A stretch of DNA of 64,000 nt from an uncultured Erysipelotrichaceae bacterium (GCA_902766005.1 CACXCB010000101.1:1-64000), one strand, 5' to 3'. Positions 41,351 through 51,134 are shown, numbered from the stretch's first letter. Notes: generated from the sequence alone by a model not told the origin. Numbers and translations: made by a program.

Positions 41351-41356
41351 TCGCTA

Positions 41357-41380
41357 AGCCTGGTAAAACAGGTTTTTTTT
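41357..41380 (+). terminator. Terminator after the right attachment repeat
   Basis: AGCCTG-GTAAAA-CAGGTT then T6. Its position directly behind the tRNA 3' copy suggests it was the tRNA-Leu terminator before insertion. Confidence 0.65.
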
Positions 41381-41389
41381 ATAAACAAA

Positions 41390-41418
41390 AAGAGAAGCGG
41401 TTTGCTTCTCTTTATTTT
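41390..41418. terminator. Bidirectional terminator at the htpG 3' end
   Basis: AAAGAGAAGC-GGTTT-GCTTCTCTTT with T-rich sequence on both sides; overlaps the htpG stop codon. Confidence 0.8.
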
Positions 41419-43307
41419 TCCAACATCATATTGGCAATTTTCTTTGCATAGGCAACAGGATCGCTGATCGGCAAACCCTGAATCAAGAGTGCCTGATTGT
41501 AAAGAATATCGGTGTAATCGTCCAGTTTTTCAGGCTCTTCTTTATAAACAGATTGCAGTTTTGCGAAAATCGGGTGATCCGGATTGATTTCGAGAATCTT
41601 TGTGGCCTTGATACCGTTCATTCTGTTCATCGGATCATTTGCCATGTATTTTTCCATTTCGAGGGAAACACCTTCATCTGCTACGATGCATACCGGATCA
41701 TCTGTCAGTCTGGATGAAATGCGGACTTCCTTGACCTGGTTTCCAAGGGCTTCCTTCATCTTGTCAAGCATGTCCTTGTTTTCCTGTGTCTTTTCTTCCT
41801 TTTCCTTCTTTTCATCTTCGTTGTCGAGATCAAGATCTGCCTTGTTGACAGACTGGAACTGTTTTTCTTTGTAGTTCTGCAGAATGCCGGATACAAATTC
41901 ATCTCTTTCATCAAGGAAGTAGAGAACCTCATATCCTTTTTCATGGATTTTCTTTAATACAGGGAGCTTTTCAATCTCTTCAATGGATGTGCCGCATGCA
42001 TAATAGATGGCTTTCTGCTCTTCGGGCATGCGCTCCACATATTCATTGAGGGTGACATATTTGCCTTCCTTGCTGGAGCGGAAGAGGATCAGATCCTGTA
42101 ATCTGTCCTTGTTCATGCCATAATCCTTATAGATGCCATACTTGAGATTTAAACCGAAATTGTCAAAGAATTTTTCATAGTCTTCTCTTTCGTTTTTCAG
42201 CATATCTTCAAGATAGGACTGGATCTTTTTGGTGATGGATTTTGCCAGCATCTTCACCTGACGGTCCTGCTGCAGGATTTCACGTGAGATATTCAGATTG
42301 AGATCATCGCTGTCAATCAATCCCTGTACAAAGCGGAACTCATCCGGTAGCAGGTCTTTTGCCTTGTCGAGAATATATACACCTTTTGAATACAGCTGCA
42401 GTCCGGGTTCAAAGTCCTGATAATAGAAGTTGTACGGTGTCTTGGAAGGAATGAACATCAAGGCAGTGTAAGAAAGATTTCCTTCAACGGAATAGTGGAT
42501 GACTTTTTGCGGATCCTCCCAGTCATTGAACTTGGACTTGTAGAATTCGTTGTACTCTTCATCCTTGATAGAGGATTTGGACTTCTTCCACAGAGGAATC
42601 ATGGAGTTTAAAGTTTCCATTTCTTTTGTATCGATTGTCTTTCCTTCATCCGTAGGATCAGGAATGGATTTTGTGACTTCCATCTGAATCGGATATCTTA
42701 CATAATCTGAGTATTTCTTGACAAGATTGCGGATGGTATATTCCTCAAGATATGTGGAATAGTTTTCATCTTCCGTATCATCCTTCAATTCAAGCGTGAT
42801 GCGTGTGCCGATTTCCGGCTTGTCGATTTCGGAAATGACATAACCTTCCTCGCCGCTGCTTGTCCAGCTGTAGGCCTTGTCGGAAAGGGCATTTCTGGAT
42901 TCTACCACAATGCGCTTGGAAACCATGAATGCGCTGTAGAAACCGACACCGAACTGTCCGATAATATCGATGTTGTCCTCAGCTTTTTCCAACTGCTTTC
43001 TGAATTCGGCAGAACCGCTTTTTGCGATTGTTCCGAGGTTGTTTTCCAAATCTTCTTCCGTCATTCCGATGCCGGTATCCTCAATGATCAGCTGGCGCTT
43101 TTCCTTATCCTGCGTCAAAGTGATTGTCAGATCCTTGCGGTCAACGGTATGCTCTTTGTCTGTCAAAGAGAGATAGTGTCTTTTATCCAGTGCATCGGAT
43201 GCATTGGAGATCAGTTCCCTGAGGAAGATTTCCTTGTTTGTATAGATGGAATTGATCATTAATTCAAGTAATCGTTTCGATTCTGCTTTAAACTGTTTTA
43301 CTGGCAT
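41412..43307 (-). CDS. htpG: Molecular chaperone HtpG (Hsp90)
   Basis: A 631-residue ATP-dependent chaperone. The GHKL ATPase domain shows FLRELISNASDALDKRHYLSL (N1 box with catalytic Glu), IEDTGIGMTEEDLENNLGTIAKSG (N2) and GQFGVGFYSAFMVS (N3); the middle domain has SREILQQDRQVKMLAKSITKKI. The C-terminal dimer domain is complete. Start 43307 is fixed by ACAGGAGGT; the ORF upstream is promoter DNA. A CIRCE operator sits 14 bases ahead, so the gene should be under HrcA, unlike B. subtilis htpG. Confidence 0.97.
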   Translation of the reverse strand: MPVKQFKAESKRLLELMINSIYTNKEIFLRELISNASDALDKRHYLSLTDKEHTVDRKDLTITLTQDKEKRQLIIEDTGIGMTEEDLENNLGTIAKSGSAEFRKQLEKAEDNIDIIGQFGVGFYSAFMVSKRIVVESRNALSDKAYSWTSSGEEGYVISEIDKPEIGTRITLELKDDTEDENYSTYLEEYTIRNLVKKYSDYVRYPIQMEVTKSIPDPTDEGKTIDTKEMETLNSMIPLWKKSKSSIKDEEYNEFYKSKFNDWEDPQKVIHYSVEGNLSYTALMFIPSKTPYNFYYQDFEPGLQLYSKGVYILDKAKDLLPDEFRFVQGLIDSDDLNLNISREILQQDRQVKMLAKSITKKIQSYLEDMLKNEREDYEKFFDNFGLNLKYGIYKDYGMNKDRLQDLILFRSSKEGKYVTLNEYVERMPEEQKAIYYACGTSIEEIEKLPVLKKIHEKGYEVLYFLDERDEFVSGILQNYKEKQFQSVNKADLDLDNEDEKKEKEEKTQENKDMLDKMKEALGNQVKEVRISSRLTDDPVCIVADEGVSLEMEKYMANDPMNRMNGIKATKILEINPDHPIFAKLQSVYKEEPEKLDDYTDILYNQALLIQGLPISDPVAYAKKIANMMLEK

Positions 43308-43321
43308 ATTTACCTCCTGTT

Positions 43322-43348
43322 TTAGCACTCTTATTGTTTGACTGCTAA
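43322..43348. promoter_or_regulatory. CIRCE operator of htpG
   Basis: TTAGCACTC-9-GACTGCTAA, matching the CIRCE consensus TTAGCACTC-N9-GAGTGCTAA at 17 of 18 arm positions. HrcA binds here and represses until heat stress. Confidence 0.88.
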
Positions 43349-43486
43349 ATATACTACCACTAACACGAGAATAATGCAAATCTTTTTGTCGGTTGCAATT
43401 TTGTAAATGAATGTTTATCATTTTCTTGTAAGTTTTTATACAGATCCGGACTAATCGGACGATATCATATTATTTGGGAGAATTAT

Positions 43487-43825
43487 ATGAATGTGAAGGA
43501 TTGTGAGAAAATAAAAACAATGCATATCATGCTTGCAGCTATGCGTGTGCAGATCGGAATGCATCAGACAGATGTCTCGGAATATCTGGATGTGAACAAC
43601 AGAATGATTTCAGCTTATGAAAATGGATGGAACAATCCGGATATTTTTGAATTTTCGAAATTGTGCAAGCTGTATGGCATTCCTTTTTTGGATGCAAATG
43701 ATGCAGCATTCATGATGAATACAGTTGAAAACAAAGATGAAATCAGGCTTTTACAGTGGTTCAGAAGACAGCCTGATTATGTAAAAAATATGATTCACAA
43801 CTGTTTATGCAATTCATCCGTCTGA
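43487..43825 (+). CDS. Small XRE-family helix-turn-helix protein
   Basis: A 112-residue regulator with an XRE-type HTH at about residues 17-72 (AMRVQIGMHQTDVSEYLDVNNRMISAYENGWNNPDIFEFSKLCKLY) and a short C-terminal helix for contacts between subunits. The GGGAGAATT site precedes the ATG. It lies just upstream of the fumarase genes, which appear to have their own promoter within its last codons. Targets unknown. Confidence 0.78.
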   Translation: MNVKDCEKIKTMHIMLAAMRVQIGMHQTDVSEYLDVNNRMISAYENGWNNPDIFEFSKLCKLYGIPFLDANDAAFMMNTVENKDEIRLLQWFRRQPDYVKNMIHNCLCNSSV

Positions 43826-43836
43826 TGGATTTATGG

Positions 43837-43842
43837 TATGAT
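43837..43842 (+). promoter_or_regulatory. Extended -10 box 6 nt before the fumarase alpha ATG (predicted leaderless)
   Basis: TGGTATGAT, then ATTGAC and ATG at 43849; no ribosome site. Confidence 0.55.
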
Positions 43843-43848
43843 ATTGAC

Positions 43849-44691
43849 ATGAAAGAGATTGATGTAAAAAGAATAGGGGATAAAACAGAAGAACTGTTTG
43901 GCAGAATTGCCTACCGATATCCCGAAATGATTATGGATGCAATCCATCAAGCGCATCAGGAAGAGACGAATTCAAGGGCCTGCAATGTATTTTCAATGCT
44001 TAAGGAGAATGCTCGTATTGCGGTTGAAGAACACATTCCGATCTGCCAGGATACCGGCATGGCTGTCGTATGGCTTTCGATCGGACAGGATGTACATCTG
44101 ACAGGAGGAGATGTCAATACTGCAATTCACGAAGCTGTCGGCAGAAGCTATACAGGCAATGCTTTAAGGGCATCGGTTGTAGATGATCCGCTGTATGCGC
44201 GCAAGAATACGAAAAACAACACGCCGGCTTTAATCCATACCCGGATTGTTCCCGGTGATACGGTAACAATTGAGGTTATGGCAAAGGGGTTTGGCTCGGA
44301 AAATAAGTCACAGTTAAAAATGCTGACACCTGCCATGGGTGTGGAAGGCGTGAAAGAGTTTGTCGTGGAAACCGTGAGAAAAGCCGGACCGGATGCCTGT
44401 CCGCCATACGTGGTCGGTGTCGGTATCGGTGGGGATTTTGAATCCTGCGCCGAGATGTCCAAGAGAGCGTTGTTAAGAGAAGAGCCACAAGAAGATCCCC
44501 AATACAATCAATTGGAAAAGGAGCTTCTTGAAAGCATAAATCAGCTAAATATCGGACCAATGGGATATGGTGGCAAAGCCACGGCATTAAAAGTCATGGT
44601 GGAATATGCACCTACACATATTGCCGGACTTCCTTGTGCCGTGAATATCTGCTGCCATGTATGCCGGCATGCAAAGGCGGTGATTGAATGA
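43849..44691 (+). CDS. Class I fumarate hydratase, alpha subunit
   Basis: A 280-residue iron-sulfur subunit of a two-chain fumarase/tartrate dehydratase. Cysteines for the [4Fe-4S] cluster are in ICQDTGM (about 65), GPDACPPYVVGVGIGG (about 185) and CCHVCRHAK at the C-terminus. The start is 43849, since the frame from 43807 overlaps the XRE gene and its N-terminus is foreign to the family; no ribosome site is present and a -10 box abuts the ATG. ATGA overlap with the beta subunit gene. Fumarase fits best, although L-tartrate dehydratase cannot be excluded. Confidence 0.88.
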   Translation: MKEIDVKRIGDKTEELFGRIAYRYPEMIMDAIHQAHQEETNSRACNVFSMLKENARIAVEEHIPICQDTGMAVVWLSIGQDVHLTGGDVNTAIHEAVGRSYTGNALRASVVDDPLYARKNTKNNTPALIHTRIVPGDTVTIEVMAKGFGSENKSQLKMLTPAMGVEGVKEFVVETVRKAGPDACPPYVVGVGIGGDFESCAEMSKRALLREEPQEDPQYNQLEKELLESINQLNIGPMGYGGKATALKVMVEYAPTHIAGLPCAVNICCHVCRHAKAVIE

Positions 44692-45221
44692 AACGGATAA
44701 ATTTGCCTTTAAGTGAAGAAGATCTGAAAGATCTGCATGCGGGAGATGCCGTACTATTGAATGGTGAGATATATACCGCAAGGGATGCTGCTCACAAGCG
44801 GATGCATGAATGCATTGCGCAGGGAAAAGAACTGCCTTTTGATATCCGTCAGGCAATGATCTACTATGTCGGACCGACGCCGGCTACGGAAGGCCGTGCA
44901 ATCGGTTCAGCCGGGCCGACCACTTCCTCACGCATGGATCCATATGTGGAGGAGCTGCTGGAAAAAGGATTGGGAGGCATGATCGGCAAGGGCAGAAGAA
45001 GCCTGCCGGTAAAGGATGCAGTAAAGAAACATAAAGCGGTGTATTTTGTGGCAGTCGGCGGAGCCGGTGCATTATTATCCAAAAGCATCATCAAAGGAGA
45101 ACCGGTTGCCTATGAGGATCTGCTGGCTGAAGCAATTACAAAACTGACCGTCAGGGATTTCCCTTGTTTTGTGGGACTTGACATTTACGGAAAGGATATC
45201 TATGATCATGATGAGTCATAG
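44688..45221 (+). CDS. Class I fumarate hydratase, beta subunit
   Basis: A 177-residue partner of the alpha subunit. Conserved parts include LLNGEIYTARDAAHKRM, YYVGPTPATEGRAIGSAGPTTSSRMDPY, MIGKGRR and VYFVAVGGAGALLSKSI. It supplies substrate-binding residues to the alpha Fe-S cluster, hydrating fumarate to malate. Coupled to the alpha gene by a 4-base overlap. Confidence 0.9.
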   Translation: MKRINLPLSEEDLKDLHAGDAVLLNGEIYTARDAAHKRMHECIAQGKELPFDIRQAMIYYVGPTPATEGRAIGSAGPTTSSRMDPYVEELLEKGLGGMIGKGRRSLPVKDAVKKHKAVYFVAVGGAGALLSKSIIKGEPVAYEDLLAEAITKLTVRDFPCFVGLDIYGKDIYDHDES

Positions 45222-45230
45222 GGGGGAAGT

Positions 45231-45563
45231 ATGGAAGTATTCATTGAACTATTGCGCACCGGACTGGTTTACATTGTGGAAATTGCCAGTACATTGCTTG
45301 AGTTATTCGGTGTAGCCATTCTGCTGTTTACCGGTGTAAAAGCCTTTCTGGGATGGATGCACAAGGAAGAGGAATCCGGTTTGAATCTGGCTGAATCCAT
45401 TGCCATGGCACTCGAATTCCTGTTGGCTGCCGAGGTTATGCATACCGTTCTTGCAGATGAGGTTTCTGATCTGATCATCTTAGGTGCATTAGTTGTATTG
45501 CGGGCAGTCATGACCGTTGAAATCCATTGGGAATTAAAAGAAGAAAAGAAAAACCTGGAGTAA
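45231..45563 (+). CDS. DUF1622 membrane protein
   Basis: A 110-residue protein with three hydrophobic segments (about 10-38, 56-72, 80-95) and the DUF1622 signature LAESIAMALEFLLAAEVMHTVL. Members are small inner membrane proteins of unknown role. GGGGGGAAG site 9 bases after the fumarase beta stop, so it is in the same operon. Confidence 0.8.
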   Translation: MEVFIELLRTGLVYIVEIASTLLELFGVAILLFTGVKAFLGWMHKEEESGLNLAESIAMALEFLLAAEVMHTVLADEVSDLIILGALVVLRAVMTVEIHWELKEEKKNLE

Positions 45564-45565
45564 AA

Positions 45566-45599
45566 AAGAACAAGGAATCTAAGCGGATTCCTTGTTTTT
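45566..45599. terminator. Bidirectional terminator
   Basis: AACAAGGAATC-TAAGCG-GATTCCTTGTT with A- and T-rich flanks; the stop codon of the minus-strand methyltransferase lies in the stem. Confidence 0.85.
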
Positions 45600-46364
45600 C
45601 TGATAGATCTGAATGACAAACTGCGCCCTGATATCCATGGCTTCTATTCTTTTCAGCTTTTGCACATCATCAATGCCGGTATGGAAAGCATACGGTGTCA
45701 TCATAAACAGGTTTTGCAATGCATCGTTGTCAGCGTGGAATGTATTTTCAATTTCCATCTGATGAACCAGCGGAAAGGGAAGATCCTGCCGCTTGACTTC
45801 ATTGACATAGGCTTTTTCATACAGAGCTTCCTTGAATTCGATCAAGTGAAGCGGCCCCGGTGAAACATAGATGAAATATCCGTTATCTTTTAGCAGACGG
45901 TCGATTTCCTTTGATGCAGTCGGAGCAAAGCAGGTCAGAATGGTATCCGCACAACGGTCTGCAAGGGGAACGTTAAAAATGGAGGCTACAACGTATTGTG
46001 TGGAAGGATCGTGTTTTGCGGCATATTTCAAAGCATCCTTGGATAAGTCAAAGCCGAATTTTTCTTCTGCGGTTAAAGCGGCAGTATAATACCCATTGCC
46101 ACAGCCTAAATCGGAAATGATGGAGGAATGCAACTCTCTTGTCAATGCGGAAAGCTTTTCCTGTAAAAAGGCATATGCACCGGTATTGAGAAAAGCAATT
46201 CTTGCCTTTGACATTTCCGCATTATCTCCATGATTTTTCTTTTGGGAGATCATCAGATTCAGATAGCCGCTTTTTGCATAATCAAAGTGGTGGTTGTTGC
46301 CGCAAAGGGCTTCTTTATTGTTGCGTATTAAAGGTTTCTTGCATACGGGACAGATTAATTTCAT
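45579..46364 (-). CDS. RlmA-like 23S rRNA (guanine-N1) methyltransferase
   Basis: A 261-residue SAM methyltransferase. The N-terminal zinc ribbon CPVCKKPL...ALCGNNHHFDYAKSGYLNLM and the following KKNHGDNAEMSKAR region are typical of RlmA(I)/RlmA(II), which methylate G745/G748 of 23S rRNA and can affect macrolide or tylosin response. SAM motif I is DLGCGNGYYTAAL (about 93). The start at 46364 has no ribosome site; a TGGTATAAT box ends six bases before it. Confidence 0.82.
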   Translation of the reverse strand: MKLICPVCKKPLIRNNKEALCGNNHHFDYAKSGYLNLMISQKKNHGDNAEMSKARIAFLNTGAYAFLQEKLSALTRELHSSIISDLGCGNGYYTAALTAEEKFGFDLSKDALKYAAKHDPSTQYVVASIFNVPLADRCADTILTCFAPTASKEIDRLLKDNGYFIYVSPGPLHLIEFKEALYEKAYVNEVKRQDLPFPLVHQMEIENTFHADNDALQNLFMMTPYAFHTGIDDVQKLKRIEAMDIRAQFVIQIYQKNKESA

Positions 46365-46370
46365 GAGAGC

Positions 46371-46376
46371 ATTATA
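46371..46376 (-). promoter_or_regulatory. Extended -10 box 6 nt before the RlmA-like ATG (predicted leaderless)
   Basis: Minus strand TGGTATAAT, then GCTCTC and ATG at 46364. Confidence 0.6.
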
Positions 46377-46398
46377 CCATATTCTCCCCATATTTCTA

Positions 46399-46427
46399 TT
46401 GACTGGCGGTCAGTGGGGTAGTAATAT
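46399..46427 (+). promoter_or_regulatory. TetR gene promoter with overlapping operator-like inverted repeats
   Basis: TTGACT (46399-46404), 17 bases, TAATAT (46422-46427). The spacer carries TGACTGGCGGTCAGT, containing TGAC-5-GTCA and ACTG-5-CAGT, typical of TetR/AcrR autoregulation. Confidence 0.55.
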
Positions 46428-46444
46428 AGTCATGGAGGTAGAAC

Positions 46445-47008
46445 ATGGTTGGAAATAAAGACAATGAACAAAGAAGAAATGAATTTATGGATGCCGCTGA
46501 GAAACTGTTTCGTGAAAACGGAATTGTGGATACAACCGTAAGTTCCATTGTCAATGAAATGAATGTTGCAAAAGGCCTCTTCTATTATTATTTCAATTCC
46601 AAAGATGATCTGATTGAAGCGATCAGTGATAAATATGCGGAAAAATTCAAAACGATGATGGAGGGATCGGCTGATCCGAAAGATTACAGTGAGAAGCTGA
46701 TGCAGTTTGTGGATAACAGTGTAAACTCTTTCCAAAATCTTGTAACAAAGCTGCATGTGGACGGTGACGTGGACTTGTCACAGATCGCAACCCGTTCCAT
46801 GGATGAAGCGAAAGAAACTGCTTCTAAAACACTTCAGGAACTTCTGGAAGAGGGGAACAGGCTTGGAGAACTGCAGATAAAGCATGTCAAATATCTTTCG
46901 GATATTCTGATCAGCGGTATCGCGAATCTTGCAGAGCAGGGAGAGGCCACAGCGGAAGAAATGAAAGAGATTATTATGAATCTGATTGACAGAGAAGGAG
47001 AAAAGTAA
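46445..47008 (+). CDS. TetR family transcriptional regulator
   Basis: A 187-residue repressor. The N-terminal HTH is clear: RRNEFMDAAEKLFRENGIVDTTVSSIVNEMNVAKGLFYYYFNSKDDLIEAI (about 10-60). The rest is the ligand-binding helical domain. ATGGAGGT precedes the start. It is followed two bases later by a small coiled-coil protein gene rather than an efflux pump, so its target is presumably its own two-gene operon and perhaps distant genes. Confidence 0.87.
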   Translation: MVGNKDNEQRRNEFMDAAEKLFRENGIVDTTVSSIVNEMNVAKGLFYYYFNSKDDLIEAISDKYAEKFKTMMEGSADPKDYSEKLMQFVDNSVNSFQNLVTKLHVDGDVDLSQIATRSMDEAKETASKTLQELLEEGNRLGELQIKHVKYLSDILISGIANLAEQGEATAEEMKEIIMNLIDREGEK

Positions 47009-47010
47009 AA

Positions 47011-47319
47011 ATGGATGAACTCAACAACAAGATCAACGACCTGGCGGACAAGGCAGTGAAAAAATTACAGGATAGCTCCAAAGCTGTCATTGGGATGCTG
47101 GATATTGAAAAGCAGAAAGCAGAGATCCGTTCAGAAATCGGACATGCTTCAAGGGACCTGCAGAAGGCATATGAAAAACTCGGCAGGGACTATTATACAT
47201 ATAAAGTTACAGGAAGAATCATTGAGACAGAGAAGGACATGATGGATCTGATTCGTACAAAAGAAAAGATCATCGAGCTTCTCAATGAAAAACTCGACAA
47301 TCTGGATAAGGAGAATTAA
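47011..47319 (+). CDS. Small coiled-coil protein cotranscribed with TetR
   Basis: A 102-residue, highly charged, almost all-helical protein (heptads through IEKQKAEIRSEIGHASRDLQKAYEKLGRDYYTYKV and KEKIIELLNEKLDNLD). No signal peptide or domain is recognised. Related short proteins are annotated only as hypothetical. Its stop codon lies in a perfect palindromic terminator shared with queH. Confidence 0.6.
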   Translation: MDELNNKINDLADKAVKKLQDSSKAVIGMLDIEKQKAEIRSEIGHASRDLQKAYEKLGRDYYTYKVTGRIIETEKDMMDLIRTKEKIIELLNEKLDNLDKEN

Positions 47320-47333
47320 TTCTCCTTTTTTCT
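47308..47333. terminator. Palindromic terminator encoding both convergent stop codons
   Basis: AAGGAGAATTAATTCTCCTT is a perfect 20-bp palindrome followed by T-rich sequence. Its central TTAA contains the stop codons of both the coiled-coil gene (+, 47317-47319) and queH (-, 47318-47316). Confidence 0.85.
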
Positions 47334-47990
47334 TTGCATATAGGAATAGATACAACCACAGTAATCCTGATGATATAAATCCAGTTCCTTTACAATTTCA
47401 TCCCTTCTGACCTGTCCGCCTTTCTTTTTGAAGTCCGAACAGAAATATCTGACAGAAGGGTATTTATTCTGCAGTTCAAGACCGATCTCATTGAGCTTTT
47501 GGCTGTCCTTCTGACGTGAGATGGTCATGACGGTTGTGAAGTAGTCATAGTGATGTTCAAGCGCATATTGGTAGGCTTCTTCCATTCTTTTGCGGTAGCA
47601 GAAGAAGCATCTTTCCCATCCTTCAGGATCATCCTTCATGGGCTCTAGTTCCTTTGTGTAGGAAACGTTATCGTACGGTGTAACAATTAATGAAATATCA
47701 TCATATCCTTTCAGGACAAGAAGTTTTTTTAATTCTTCCAGTCTTCTGGTATATTCCTGTTCGGGATAGATATTGGCGTTATTGAAAATGATCGTGATCT
47801 CAAAGATATCATGAAGAAATTCAAGCGGCCATCCGGCACAGGGGCCGCAACACGCATGTAAGAGGATTCTCGGCTTATGATCAAATTCTTTTTTGATTTT
47901 TTCAATCTCCTGCAGGGAAGAAAGGTAATAGTTTGTCTTATTTGACGCCTTCCTGCTTTTCAGGTAGGCAATATATGCTTCCTTATTCAT
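47316..47990 (-). CDS. queH: Epoxyqueuosine reductase QueH
   Basis: A 224-residue iron-sulfur enzyme for the last step of queuosine synthesis, reducing epoxyqueuosine in tRNA. Cysteine motifs are HACCGPC (about 46-52), WERCFFCYRKRME (about 130) and DYCGCIYS near the C-terminus, which hold a [4Fe-4S] cluster and an extra metal. It replaces the cobalamin enzyme QueG, fitting an anaerobe. It overlaps queA by 8 bases; last gene of the operon. Confidence 0.92.
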   Translation of the reverse strand: MNKEAYIAYLKSRKASNKTNYYLSSLQEIEKIKKEFDHKPRILLHACCGPCAGWPLEFLHDIFEITIIFNNANIYPEQEYTRRLEELKKLLVLKGYDDISLIVTPYDNVSYTKELEPMKDDPEGWERCFFCYRKRMEEAYQYALEHHYDYFTTVMTISRQKDSQKLNEIGLELQNKYPSVRYFCSDFKKKGGQVRRDEIVKELDLYHQDYCGCIYSYMQRKKEN

Positions 47991-49013
47991 TGAGAATCAG
48001 CATGCAATCGCCGAAGGAGAAGAAACGATAACGTTCTTCAACTGCATGGCGATATGCCTCAAACGTTAATGCTTTGCCTGCAAAGGAGGAGATCATCATA
48101 ATCAGCGTGGATTTAGGCAGATGGAAATTGGTCAGTATGCAGTCGGCTGTATGCCATTCATAGCCGGGATAGATAAACAGTGTCGTTTCGCCAGAGCATT
48201 CCTCAAATCTGCCGAAGCGGTTGTACACGGATTCCAGTGTCCTGACGGAAGTTGTACCGATCGCAATGATTCGGCGGTTTTCAGCCTTTGCCTGATTCAG
48301 AATATCTGCAGTTTCCTTTGACATGAAGTAGACTTCTTCATGCATGATGTGATCTTCTACATTTTCCGTATCCATCGGCCTGAAAGTGCCAAGACCTACG
48401 TGCAATGTCACATCGCATACGATAACACCTTTTTCTCTTAATTGGGCAAATACCTCATCGGTAAAGTGAAGGCCTGCAGTAGGTGCTGCAGCGGAACCTC
48501 TGACTTTTGCATAAACAGTCTGATAGCGTTCCGGATCATCCAGCTTCTCCTTGATATAAGGGGGAAGGGGCACATTGCCCAGTTCATCGAGAATCTCATT
48601 GAAGATCCCTTCATACAGCATCTTCATCTTCCGGATTCCTTTTTCACCAAATCCCACGCATTGTGCTTTCAGCCTGCCGTCTCCAAAGGAGATGATCGTA
48701 TCCATCTTGATGACTTTGGCATTGCCTGCCAGACATTCCCAGACATCATCTTCCAATTGTCTCAGCAGTAACAGCTCGACATGTGCGCCTGTTTGTTCCT
48801 TCGTGCCAAAAAGGCGTGCCGGAATGACCCTGGTGTTATTCCTGACCAAAACATCTCCTTCATGCAGATATTCGGTGATATCGTAGAAATGCCTGTCCTC
48901 ATAAGTGTTATTGCCTTTGTGTACCACCAGCATCCTGCTTTCCTTGCGGTTGGCAAGAGGTGTCTGGGCAATCAGCTCCTTGGGCAAATCATAGTCAAAT
49001 TCAGTCGTTTTCA

Positions 49014-49014
<1 letters not shown>
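47983..49014 (-). CDS. queA: S-adenosylmethionine:tRNA ribosyltransferase-isomerase QueA
   Basis: A 343-residue enzyme that moves the ribosyl part of SAM onto preQ1 in tRNA, giving epoxyqueuosine. Conserved blocks: FDYDLPKELIAQTPL, VRNNTRVIPARLFG, AAPTAGLHFT near 180, VGLGTFRPM, EVYFM and NFHLPKSTLIMMISSFAG. The start overlaps the tgt stop by 1 base. Standard length. Confidence 0.96.
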
Positions 49015-50199
<1,185 letters not shown>

Positions 50200-50212
50200 C
50201 TCATACAGAAGA

Positions 50213-50234
50213 AAAAAGCGGTAGACCGCTTTTA
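50213..50234 (-). terminator. Terminator of the lipoprotein gene
   Basis: AAAAGCGGT-AGA-CCGCTTTT, overlapping the stop codon; T-rich on the minus-strand 3' side. Confidence 0.7.
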
Positions 50235-51074
50235 TTCAACTGATTCAAAACGAATGATTTTGGCCGGAATCTCTTCAGACAGTCCGACAGAGTAGGAATC
50301 GCTGAAGACAACAGATCCTTTAATGCGTTTGACACTGTCAAACATGACTGTATCCAACGTTTTGGCGACATCGTATTGTGATGTCTGTGCATTTTCATCA
50401 AAGTATTTCACATAGTCTGCCGTGTCGACATATACCCAGTAAACATTTTCGTTTTCATCTTCCGTATAACAGACAAATCCGTTATATGCGCCAAGGTTGT
50501 TTGAGGAAATCGTATAGTATGGCATAATGCCTATCAGATCTGCATATACCGGTTCGCCGCCTTTGATATCCTCAGTGAATAACTGTGCTTCACCGGCTTC
50601 TCCCAATGCATCCAATGAAGAACATTCAATCAGCAGGTCACCTGTTGTCTCGGAAAGATTGTCGGTAACAGAATCTGCAGTTATAACTGTGCCATGGATT
50701 CTTCTTGCCGGGGAATAATAGATCGTATTATAACTGCCCATGACATTGGAGACGATGACATTGCTCAGATCAAGATCAGGATCAATTTCCTTTTTATATT
50801 CATCAACCGTGAACATGACATGGATCAGATCTCCGTCACTGGTAAAAGCTTCGGCAACGATATCCGAATAATTCTTGTTGATATGCATTTTTTCTGATTC
50901 GTCATAAATGCCCGATACCGGGGCAAAGGAAACAACATCGACGTATACTGCATCTCCGGCAGCAGATGCGGAAGAATAGGCTTCTTCAGCTTTTGACGCG
51001 GATTTGGAACCGGAACAGGCGGCAAGAAACAGGCATACCGCTGCTAAGAATGATTTGAATTGTTGTGTTTTCAT
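50232..51074 (-). CDS. Predicted lipoprotein, function unknown
   Basis: A 280-residue product from the ATG at 51074 (AAGGAGT upstream). It has a signal peptide with lipobox LAAC-S near residues 17-21 (CLFLAACSGSKS), then an Ala/Ser-rich linker. The mature part appears to contain two related beta-rich halves, each with a VYADL/VYVDV start, a helix and a KR/RR-I-x-G-x-V strand (ARRIHGTVITADSV and VKRIKGSVVFSDSY), suggesting an internal duplication. No named family recognised. Divergent from the next gene. Confidence 0.6.
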   Translation of the reverse strand: MKTQQFKSFLAAVCLFLAACSGSKSASKAEEAYSSASAAGDAVYVDVVSFAPVSGIYDESEKMHINKNYSDIVAEAFTSDGDLIHVMFTVDEYKKEIDPDLDLSNVIVSNVMGSYNTIYYSPARRIHGTVITADSVTDNLSETTGDLLIECSSLDALGEAGEAQLFTEDIKGGEPVYADLIGIMPYYTISSNNLGAYNGFVCYTEDENENVYWVYVDTADYVKYFDENAQTSQYDVAKTLDTVMFDSVKRIKGSVVFSDSYSVGLSEEIPAKIIRFESVE

Positions 51075-51134
51075 AATTATGTACTCCTTGTGTATATCTA
51101 TTGTATCATCTTCGGATTTCAAAAGAAAAGATGA

